NCBI GenBank assembly: GCA_015494645.1
Contig: WGAU01000007.1
Span: forward strand, 1 to 29,836
Origin: Aquificota bacterium
GTDB lineage: Bacteria > Thermosulfidibacterota > Thermosulfidibacteria > Thermosulfidibacterales > Thermosulfidibacteraceae
Direction of reading: 5' to 3'
DNA length: 29,836 nt
Shown: piece after piece, positions 23,976-29,836 of the stretch
Layout: every line of letters begins with the position of its first letter
Numbering within the stretch: the first letter of the stretch is position 1
Position numbers and translations under genes: made by a program
The notes under the pieces: generated by a model
What the model was told of the DNA's origin: nothing
Seen by the model: the letters and a program-made list of their open reading frames with translations, nothing else
Database searches by the model: none

Positions 23976-25442
23976 ATGGTTAAAAGGATTTCTCCTCTAA
24001 CACGTATAGAGGGACACCTGAAGGTTGAGGTGGATGTATCAGGGGGTAAGGTCACCTCCGCCAAGGTGTGCGGAGAAATGTACAGGGGGTTTGAGAACCT
24101 TCTCATAGGAAGGCACCCTCTGGATGCCCAAAGAATAACCCAGAGGGTTTGCGGGGTTTGCCACGAGGTGCACGGCATCGCATCAAGCAAAGCCCTTGCC
24201 GACCTTTACAAGGTGGAGCCACCACCAAACGGTAAATTGCTAAAAGACATTATACTGGCACTACACATGGCCATAGATCACATACTCCACTTCTTCCACT
24301 TGGCTTTGCCCGACTACGTTGACTTCGCAGCCCTTGTCAAATACAGGGGCAGGGACCCCAAGCTTTCCAAGCTGAAAGAGTGGGTTATCTCCAAAAGGCC
24401 CTATCTTTACACCAAAAAGGTGCCGGGAGATTACATAACCGATCCCGAAACGGCCATCCCACTGGTGGCTAACTACATAGAAGCCTTTGACAAAATATCC
24501 TTGGGATCCAGCGCACTGGCAACCTTGGGAGGAAAAGCGCCTTTTGCCCATAACGTTTTCCCCGGTGGGGTAAGTGTTGAACTGACTATGGACAGAATAG
24601 CAAAGGTATCCACAATCACAGACAAACTCCTTTACTTTGTTGAGAAAAAATACCTTACCTCTGTAATTGAGGTGGCAAAAAGGTACAGGGAGTACTTCAG
24701 AATTGGACATGGCTACATGAACCTTATATCCTACGGAGGCTTTGAGGCCACAAGTGACCCCCTTTACCAAAAGGGCGTTATGATCAACGGCAAGAAGTAC
24801 CCTCTGGACGTTGATGGCATTGTAGAAGATGTGGCCCACTCCTACTACGACGGCCAAGCTGAAAGCTTCAGAAGGGAAAGCACAAAGCCCCATTACGGAA
24901 AGGAAGGGGCTTACTCTTGGGTCAAGGCTCCAAGATACAAAGGACATCCCATGGAAACAGGACCCATATCAAGGATTATGGTAACTGATAGAACAAGAAA
25001 GCTCTTCTTGGACTTTCTAAAGAAGCATTTTGGTGTAGGATTTAAGGAGGTCTTTTCCACCAATGGAAGGAACCTCGCCAGAGCCTTTGAAGCCAAACTG
25101 CTCTTAGAGTATGTTAACAGGGCCCTCGGTAAGCTCAACCCCAGCGAGTCTACCATCGTCACCGTTGATGTAGGCGATAAGGTGTCGGGCAGCGGGCTGG
25201 GCCTTTCCAACGCAGCAAGAGGAGAGCTTTTACACTACATAGAAGCAGAAAGTGGTAGAATAACCAAATACCAAATGGTGGTTCCATCCACATGGAACTT
25301 CTCCCCAAGGGACGCCAACAATAAATCTGGCCCTGTTGAAAAGGCGCTGGAAGGCACACCTGTGCGGTTTTCAGAAGGGCTGATAGAAGTGGGCAGGGTT
25401 ATAAGAAGCTACGATCCCTGCACGGCATGTTCAATACATTAG
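23976..25442 (+). CDS. NiFe-hydrogenase large (catalytic) subunit, no C-terminal extension
   Basis: A 488-residue catalytic subunit. The N-terminal ISPLTRIEGHLKVEV leads to the first metal motif RVCGVCHEVHG (C59, C62). The C-terminal motif is DPCTACSIH (C482, C485), and H488 is the last residue before TAG. Most respiratory NiFe large subunits carry a tail after this His that a protease removes once nickel is inserted. None is encoded here, as in sensory (HupV/HoxC) hydrogenases. I chose ATG 23976, with GGGAGG six bases upstream. The frame is open 21 codons further back without similarity. It should cross the membrane with the Tat-signal small subunit. The TAG stop overlaps the AGGAGG of the next gene. 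Confidence 0.95.
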   Translation: MVKRISPLTRIEGHLKVEVDVSGGKVTSAKVCGEMYRGFENLLIGRHPLDAQRITQRVCGVCHEVHGIASSKALADLYKVEPPPNGKLLKDIILALHMAIDHILHFFHLALPDYVDFAALVKYRGRDPKLSKLKEWVISKRPYLYTKKVPGDYITDPETAIPLVANYIEAFDKISLGSSALATLGGKAPFAHNVFPGGVSVELTMDRIAKVSTITDKLLYFVEKKYLTSVIEVAKRYREYFRIGHGYMNLISYGGFEATSDPLYQKGVMINGKKYPLDVDGIVEDVAHSYYDGQAESFRRESTKPHYGKEGAYSWVKAPRYKGHPMETGPISRIMVTDRTRKLFLDFLKKHFGVGFKEVFSTNGRNLARAFEAKLLLEYVNRALGKLNPSESTIVTVDVGDKVSGSGLGLSNAARGELLHYIEAESGRITKYQMVVPSTWNFSPRDANNKSGPVEKALEGTPVRFSEGLIEVGRVIRSYDPCTACSIH

Positions 25443-25452
25443 GAGGTCCACT

Positions 25453-26391
25453 ATGGGAAAGAAAATGACCAGAAGGGAATTTTTGAAATACTGCGGCAGG
25501 ATAAGTCTGCTGTTTACAGGATCCCTCTTGTTTGCCGAAGACTTTGCAAGAGCCTTCATGAAGATAGGACGAGGAGAGGTAAACATCCTCTGGCTGCAAG
25601 GACAGTCCTGCTCTGGAGACAGTGTGTCTCTCCTTTACGGTGATTCGCCAAGCGTTCCTGAGCTTATTACAAATATCATAAATCTGAGGTTTCATCCCGT
25701 AGTCTCTGTAGCCCAGGGCGATTTAGTTATGAGAATTATAAAAGAAGAACTAAGGAACAAAGATTATATCCTCTGCTTTGAAGGAGCGGTGCCTTACAAG
25801 ATGCTTGGGGCATGCAAGGTAGGTGAGTTCTACCTTACCGATCTTTTGAAAAAGGTAATAGGATCAGCTATAGCAGTGGTCGCAGTTGGTACCTGCGCCT
25901 CTTACGGTGGAATACCGGCTGCGAACAAGGAGACCGGAGCCATTTCGCTGGTGGAATTCATGCAGCAGGAAGGTCTAAACAAGCCCTATGTAAGGATCCC
26001 CGGATGTCCCACCAACTCCCACAGGGTAACAGGAACCGTTGCTTATATAGTAGCCTTTGAGAAACTGCCCAAGCTGGACAAGGACAACAGACCAAAGCTG
26101 TACTATCCGGACATCATCCACAACAATTGCCAGCGCTTCCAGTACTTCGCACAGGACAAGTATGTGACCGACTACAACCAGAAACGTGAGTGTCTCTTCA
26201 AGATGGGATGCCATGGTCCTATCACATATGCGGACTGCCCCTTGAGACGCTATAACAGAAATACATCCTGGTGTATTGATGCCAACGCTCCCTGCATAGG
26301 ATGCGCCCATCCTAAGTTCCCGTACAGCCCGGAAGAAGGCATTTACAGCGATCCCAAGAAGATCAGACCTAAAGAAAAAATCGTAGGCTAA
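25453..26391 (+). CDS. NiFe-hydrogenase small subunit, Tat-exported, Cys3Asp proximal cluster
   Basis: A 312-residue electron-transfer subunit. TRREFLK (residues 6-12) followed by a hydrophobic stretch and ARA near residue 34 is a Tat signal. Cluster ligands by family alignment: proximal C53, D56, C148 and C185, with Asp replacing the usual second Cys in QSCSGDS; distal H223, C226, C247 and C253; medial C262, C274, C281 and C284, with Cys at the position that is Pro in standard enzymes with a [3Fe-4S] cluster. Three [4Fe-4S] clusters are therefore expected. This pattern is known in the actinobacterial-type (group 1h) oxygen-tolerant enzyme. There is no C-terminal membrane helix and no cytochrome b gene nearby. 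It lies 10 bases after the large-subunit gene (large before small) and 21 before the MCP. Confidence 0.94.
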   Translation: MGKKMTRREFLKYCGRISLLFTGSLLFAEDFARAFMKIGRGEVNILWLQGQSCSGDSVSLLYGDSPSVPELITNIINLRFHPVVSVAQGDLVMRIIKEELRNKDYILCFEGAVPYKMLGACKVGEFYLTDLLKKVIGSAIAVVAVGTCASYGGIPAANKETGAISLVEFMQQEGLNKPYVRIPGCPTNSHRVTGTVAYIVAFEKLPKLDKDNRPKLYYPDIIHNNCQRFQYFAQDKYVTDYNQKRECLFKMGCHGPITYADCPLRRYNRNTSWCIDANAPCIGCAHPKFPYSPEEGIYSDPKKIRPKEKIVG

Positions 26392-26412
26392 AAGCAATTT
26401 TGGGAGGTTAAC

Positions 26413-27981
26413 ATGACCCTCAAAACCAAAGTTTCCTTGGTGATGGCCGCAAGTATAATCTTCATAATACTGACCATCATTATCACCGGGTTCATGACCA
26501 AGAAAAAGGAAGAGAAGTTTCTGCACGACCTGGTGGGCGTATCCGCCAGAATAGCAGTGAAAGGCTCCATTGATGCCCTGAGAAAGGGCAACATGAACGC
26601 CTTTGATTCTATACTGAAGGAAATAGCTTCCGAAAAGAACATTAAAGAGTTCACCCTCACAAGCGCCAATGGAAGGATAAAGTACTCCTCCTCTCCAAGT
26701 CTTGTGGGAAAGAGCTATTCCGAGCTTGTAAAGAGGGTTGGTGACAAAGAAGCAAGGTTTGTCTCTACCGAAAGTGTTGTTGAAGTTATACCTGTCAAAA
26801 CCACAAGGTACTGCATAAGATGCCACCAAAACTGGCAGATAGGACACATAAACAGCTACTTCATCATCAAGTACGATGCAACTGCTCTAAAATCCTTAGC
26901 AAACATAAGAAGGGCACAGATTGTCATTGTTTCCGTCATTGGCGTTGTTATGTTGATCATAGGTGTTGTTGTCCTCAACCTCACCCTTGGAAGATCCATA
27001 GAAGCTTTCAAGGAGGGCGTCAGAATCATATCCTCAGGAAACTTCTCTTTCAGATTCAAAGAAGGAAATGACGAAATGGGCCAAATGGGAACCTTGCTGA
27101 ATCGTTTGGTTGAAAGACTTGCTTCACAGATCCTCAACGTGTCAGAGGCAGCTACTAAGGTAGCAAACTCCACCCAGCACATAGTGAGTTTTGCTTCGTC
27201 AATAGAGGATGCAGCCCAGAAACAGCTAACAGAAAGCGAGGGAATAGCCCATGCAACCGACGAAATAGCTGTAGCCTCTGAAGACATAGCCATCAGAACG
27301 GAGGAAGTGAAAGTTGCCGTTGATGACATGCACCAGGTGATTGAAGATGGCAAAAGCGTTATTGAAGAGGTCTCTGAAGGTATGGGCAATTTGATCAAAA
27401 CCATAGAGGACATAGCGGAAACCACAAGGAAGCTTGGAGAAAGCTCCAAGGAAATAGGACAAATAGTTGACGTTATAAACGATATAGCCAGCCAAACAAA
27501 TCTTCTGGCGCTTAATGCAGCCATTGAAGCAGCACGAGCCGGAGAGCACGGAAGGGGCTTCGCCGTTGTGGCTGACGAGGTGAGAAAGCTTGCAGAAAGA
27601 ACTCAAAAGTCCACAGAGGATATAAGACGCATCATAGAAGGCATAATGGAAGAGATCAATCAAGGAACCGAAGTTATAACCAAAGGAGTTGAGGAAGCAA
27701 AAGAAGGAAAGCGGATTGTAAGCGAGATTGAAAAGTTCTTCAACAAGGTTAAGAGCGATGTAGAAAAAATCACCGATCAAATGTCTCAGGTTGCAGCAGC
27801 TATTGAAGAACAAAGCAGCATAACTAAAGAAATGGCAAGAAGATCCGAAGGAATAGCCGATGCAGCTAAGGTCAACCTTGAACAGGTAAACAAAATGAAA
27901 CAACTTTCGGAAGAGCTGTCCTCCCTTGTAGATCAGCTCCAGAGGATTGTGGAAGAGGTGAAGAAGGGGTTCTCCAAGTAA
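26413..27981 (+). CDS. Methyl-accepting chemotaxis protein with periplasmic c-type heme motif
   Basis: A 522-residue chemoreceptor. Helix 1 spans about residues 7-28 and helix 2 about 169-190. The periplasmic domain between them (about 30-165) contains C134-I-R-C-H138, a CXXCH heme-c attachment site, in YCIRCHQNWQIGHINSY. This resembles heme-containing sensor domains known from Geobacter chemoreceptors. A HAMP-like linker follows (about 190-240). The cytoplasmic coiled coil has its conserved signalling tip around residues 357-395 (ASQTNLLALNAAIEAARAGE and following), which contacts CheA/CheW. There is no C-terminal CheR-binding pentapeptide. GGGAGG precedes ATG 26413. Its place after two hydrogenase genes suggests that it reads out H2 oxidation, an inference. 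Confidence 0.95.
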   Translation: MTLKTKVSLVMAASIIFIILTIIITGFMTKKKEEKFLHDLVGVSARIAVKGSIDALRKGNMNAFDSILKEIASEKNIKEFTLTSANGRIKYSSSPSLVGKSYSELVKRVGDKEARFVSTESVVEVIPVKTTRYCIRCHQNWQIGHINSYFIIKYDATALKSLANIRRAQIVIVSVIGVVMLIIGVVVLNLTLGRSIEAFKEGVRIISSGNFSFRFKEGNDEMGQMGTLLNRLVERLASQILNVSEAATKVANSTQHIVSFASSIEDAAQKQLTESEGIAHATDEIAVASEDIAIRTEEVKVAVDDMHQVIEDGKSVIEEVSEGMGNLIKTIEDIAETTRKLGESSKEIGQIVDVINDIASQTNLLALNAAIEAARAGEHGRGFAVVADEVRKLAERTQKSTEDIRRIIEGIMEEINQGTEVITKGVEEAKEGKRIVSEIEKFFNKVKSDVEKITDQMSQVAAAIEEQSSITKEMARRSEGIADAAKVNLEQVNKMKQLSEELSSLVDQLQRIVEEVKKGFSK

Positions 27982-27983
27982 GC

Positions 27984-28403
27984 TTACTCTGGGGGGAAAT
28001 CCCTATCAACAAACCTAAAGGCCGTCCCTTTGAGGATGGCCGCTTTTTCTCCCTTTTCCGTAAATACTGTTATTATGTAAGTAGCAGTCCTTTTGCCCAG
28101 ATACTCCTCTCTGGCCTCAGCAGTAAGCTTTTCTCCCAAAGGCACAGCCTTAAGGTAACTTATGCTCATCTCCAATGCCAGCGCCACCTTGCCATGACTG
28201 TTGCTGGCAAGGGCAAAAGCAAGGTCCGCCAAGGTGAAGATCACCCCACCCTGGCACACTCCGGCAGCGTTCATGTGCTTTTCCTCAACTTTCAAAGATA
28301 CCTTAGCGTAGCCCTTCCGCACCTCTTCTATCTTTACCCCCAAAAGCTTTACCAACCTATCGTTTTCTTCAATGTACTGTTTGACCTTTGTGGGAACATC
28401 CAT
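27984..28403 (-). CDS. PaaI-family hotdog thioesterase
   Basis: A 139-residue single hotdog domain. HMNAAGVCQGGVIFTLADLAFALASN matches the PaaI/YbgC active-site segment, including the acidic LAD residue. The common HGG is QGG here. The family hydrolyses acyl-CoA thioesters, often phenylacetyl-CoA derivatives, but the substrate cannot be told from sequence. AAGGAGGT lies just before ATG 28403. It converges with the MCP gene, with two bases between stops, and is divergent from the methyltransferase. Confidence 0.88.
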   Translation of the reverse strand: MDVPTKVKQYIEENDRLVKLLGVKIEEVRKGYAKVSLKVEEKHMNAAGVCQGGVIFTLADLAFALASNSHGKVALALEMSISYLKAVPLGEKLTAEAREEYLGKRTATYIITVFTEKGEKAAILKGTAFRFVDRDFPPE

Positions 28404-28438
28404 TGCTTACCTCCTTAAAATTTTTTAACCTAATAAGC

Positions 28439-28993
28439 ATGCAAAGGCCGCCCGGTGCTGGAAAGGACAGCTTCAAAATCATTAACGCTGACATTGTACT
28501 AAGAAAGGTGCAGAAGCTCAAAGGTCTCTTCGGAGATTTGGGTTGTGGATACGGAAGCTACAGCATGGCTTTCGCAAAAAGAAACCCACGCCTGAAAGTG
28601 ATTGCCTGTGATCTATGGAAAGAAGGGCTTCTGACTCTAAAAGAAAGGCGCTCAGGGCTAAAGGACCGTATATTTCCGGTGAGACTGGACCTTCAAAAAA
28701 CACTCCCTTTTAAAGATAAGTCCCTTTCCGGTATTCTCTTTGCTAATGTGCTTCACGACTTCAAAGACAACAATTTGATCAACGAAGTGCTTAAAGAAGC
28801 GCTAAGAGTTCTATCCCCCAAAGGTCTGCTTTTGGCAGTGGAGTTCATCCCAGAACCCACACCCTTTGGCCCCCCCTTAGAGATAAGAATTAAACAGGAC
28901 GAGCTTGCCAGTATTCTGAAAAATACAGGGTTTGTCCAAGTGGTAATTGAACCATGCGGTCCATACCACTACCTTGCAACGGCAAAGGCTTAG
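28439..28993 (+). CDS. Class I SAM-dependent methyltransferase
   Basis: A 184-residue protein with the SAM-binding motif GDLGCGYGSYSMAFAKR near residues 30-45, then VIACDL (motif II acidic residue) and LSGILFANVLHDF. ALRVLSPKGLLLAVEF completes a Methyltransf_11/25-type fold. The substrate is unknown. The frame extends upstream to 28388, but that part overlaps the divergent thioesterase gene and its ribosome-binding site. ATG 28439 is the first start outside it, although it has no clear ribosome-binding site. The product may be translated from a leaderless or short-leader mRNA. Confidence 0.8.
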   Translation: MQRPPGAGKDSFKIINADIVLRKVQKLKGLFGDLGCGYGSYSMAFAKRNPRLKVIACDLWKEGLLTLKERRSGLKDRIFPVRLDLQKTLPFKDKSLSGILFANVLHDFKDNNLINEVLKEALRVLSPKGLLLAVEFIPEPTPFGPPLEIRIKQDELASILKNTGFVQVVIEPCGPYHYLATAKA

Positions 28994-29485
28994 CGTATTG
29001 AAATATATTATGGACAAAAACAGCCTGTTATGGCAATATTTAGGTGCAAGCTTTATTACCTAATTGCAGGAACCTAAAATGGGGATCCGTCAGCTTGAGG
29101 GAGGCGGTAGGGTTCACCACTTTTCGGTCTGTTCATAAAAATCAATAAAATCAACCAGTTACGTATATAGCCTCCTTCAACCCCACCGAAGAAGACTAAA
29201 TGATTTTATAACAGATAGTTGAGCTGTCTCATGGTGGAGATAAATGCAGATGTATACAGAGATAGTGAAAAAGGTAACATAGGCTTGCAGATTATTGTCT
29301 GCAGGCTACTGATATCATTAGTAATCGCAAACGCACCGTTGGAAAAACCTCCCTCATGAAGAAGGGATTGCGACTTCCAATCTTCGTAGCCTTCAAAGTC
29401 TATCCCTAAAGCTACAAAAAATTGGAAAACTTCCCTCATGAAGAAGGGATTGTTTTATGGATTGGGTAGTTTGCCAAATCAAACG
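28994..29485. other. Intergenic region without convincing gene
   Basis: About 490 bases, clearly richer in A and T than the surrounding genes. A minus-strand 77-codon frame (29206-29439) has no recognisable similarity and runs through both repeat units, so I do not call it. Small inverted repeats occur at 29040-29063 (TTAGGT/ACCTAA) and 29286-29303 (TGCAGA/TCTGCA), neither with a T-run. The right part holds the two CRISPR-like units. Confidence 0.6.
29339..29452 (+). repeat. Two CRISPR-repeat-like units with a 51-base spacer
   Basis: Units at 29339-29370 and 29422-29452 share TTGGAAAA at the left and CCCTCATGAAGAAGGGATTG at the right. They differ by one A insertion and one C/T change in between. 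Each holds the short palindrome TCCCT...AGGGA. The first continues ATTGCGAC, close to the ATTGAAAC end of many thermophile CRISPR repeats. The 51-base interval is longer than usual spacers, and no cas gene is present. This may be the decayed end of an array. A simple duplicated hairpin element cannot be excluded. Confidence 0.5.
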
Positions 29486-29836
29486 TTAGCAAGGAGAAAG
29501 GAAAGGATACACCGGATATTTGCGAGGCCTGAGCCCCTCTACCACCTTTAACGCTTCTTCCACTTTACCATTAAAACCTTTTGCCCTATTCAGCCTCCTC
29601 AAAAGATACAAAGCCTCTGAGAAGTTCTGAAAATACCAGTAACAGAAAGAGAGAAACCTCTTCTCCCACCAGTTTTTCGGAAGGTACTTGGTTATGTACT
29701 TTGACACAAGCTCAATAGGTTCATGAACTGGTGGTTCAAAATCTGGATCGCACACATTTCTAAAAAACCACGGGCGAATGAGCGCTGCCCTCCCCACCAT
29801 TACCCCATGAACCCCCATATCCATAAGTCCCTTAAC
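29486..29836 (-). CDS. tRNA-dihydrouridine synthase, C-terminal part
   Basis: The frame is open to the right edge, so the N-terminal about two thirds are missing; 116 codons plus the stop are visible. GVHGVMVGRAALIRPWFF is the conserved Dus phosphate-binding (FMN) G-x-MIGR-A segment at the end of the TIM barrel. The following helical domain (YWYFQNFSEALYLLRRLNRAKG) fits the C-terminal tRNA-binding helices. The enzyme reduces uridines in tRNA with NADPH and FMN. Which Dus subfamily is present cannot be told from this part. Confidence 0.85.
   Translation of the reverse strand, partial: VKGLMDMGVHGVMVGRAALIRPWFFRNVCDPDFEPPVHEPIELVSKYITKYLPKNWWEKRFLSFCYWYFQNFSEALYLLRRLNRAKGFNGKVEEALKVVEGLRPRKYPVYPFLSPC

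Noticed and set aside
24261..24947. 228-codon minus-strand frame
   Set aside because: Antisense to the hydrogenase large subunit, without similarity to any family I know.
25975..26847. Long 290-codon minus-strand frame
   Set aside because: It is the antisense shadow of the hydrogenase small subunit and the MCP start; no motifs or ribosome-binding site.
27950..27981. CheR-binding pentapeptide at the MCP C-terminus
   Set aside because: The protein ends EVKKGFSK, with no NWETF-like sequence.
29040..29063. TTAGGT/ACCTAA inverted repeat as methyltransferase terminator
   Set aside because: The loop is 12 bases, there is no T-run after it, and the repeat is AT-rich and weak.
29046..29151. Short plus-strand frame containing KWGSVSLREAVGFTTFR as a transposase tail
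   Set aside because: It looked faintly like the end of a longer protein, but no upstream similarity or terminal repeats support a mobile element.
29286..29303. Hairpin TGCAGA-6-TCTGCA as terminator
   Set aside because: The stem is only six pairs with no T-run on either side, and it is almost 300 bases from the nearest upstream stop.
29206..29439. 77-codon minus-strand frame in the intergenic gap
   Set aside because: It runs through both CRISPR-like units, has no ribosome-binding site that I can see and no familiar motif.

Overview
The window reads as part of the chromosome of a motile, hydrogen-using, diderm thermophile. The best guess is the Aquificota (Hydrogenobacter/Thermocrinis-like). 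The clues are hydrogenase maturation genes, P- and L-ring flagellar genes, a sulfide-type Thi4, a short ThiC and very tight gene packing with ATGA and TGATG overlaps. The assignment is an inference from gene content. The first 19 bases are a Nextera/Tn5 mosaic-end adapter, not genome, so the left edge is an assembly end.

Layout. (1) 20-2058, minus: the N-terminal third of a RecB/AddA-like helicase, preceded by galE. (2) 2120-3267: decayed remnants of an FAD-linked oxidase and an FGGY-family kinase, then a clear promoter and a 61-codon ORF (3321-3506). (3) 3516-3740, minus: a DUF2905 membrane protein. (4) 3792-8640, plus: yggS, thi4, a ThiE/TenI-family gene, thiC, an iron-sulfur flavoprotein and fabG; this is largely a thiamine-biosynthesis operon. 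(5) 23833 down to 8637, minus: one uninterrupted 15-gene run, flgF-flgG-flgA-flgH-flgI-flgJ-flgM-flgN-flgK-flgL-fliW-csrA-hypE-hypD-hypF. It joins the flagellar rod, rings and hook-filament junction to the FliW/CsrA regulators and then to NiFe-hydrogenase cofactor (CN ligand) synthesis. (6) 23976-27981, plus and divergent from flgF: a NiFe-hydrogenase large subunit, a Tat-exported small subunit and a chemoreceptor with a periplasmic c-type heme motif. (7) 27984-28993: a PaaI-type thioesterase (minus) and a methyltransferase (plus). (8) 28994-29485: no convincing gene, but two CRISPR-repeat-like units. (9) 29486-29836, minus: the C-terminal part of a tRNA-dihydrouridine synthase running off the right edge.

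The most interesting locus is hydrogenase plus MCP. The large subunit ends exactly at the C-terminal ligand motif, with no cleavable tail, as in sensory hydrogenases. The small subunit has a Tat signal but no membrane anchor. Its proximal FeS site is Cys3Asp1 and its medial site is Cys4, patterns linked to oxygen-tolerant enzymes. The next gene is an MCP with CIRCH in its periplasmic sensor domain. I propose a periplasmic H2 sensor that passes electrons to a heme-c chemoreceptor to steer swimming (hydrogenotaxis). The same locus carries the flagellar operon, with a near-consensus sigma-54 promoter, and hypEDF at its far end. The promoter region between the two operons holds a perfect 10-bp direct repeat that could co-regulate them.
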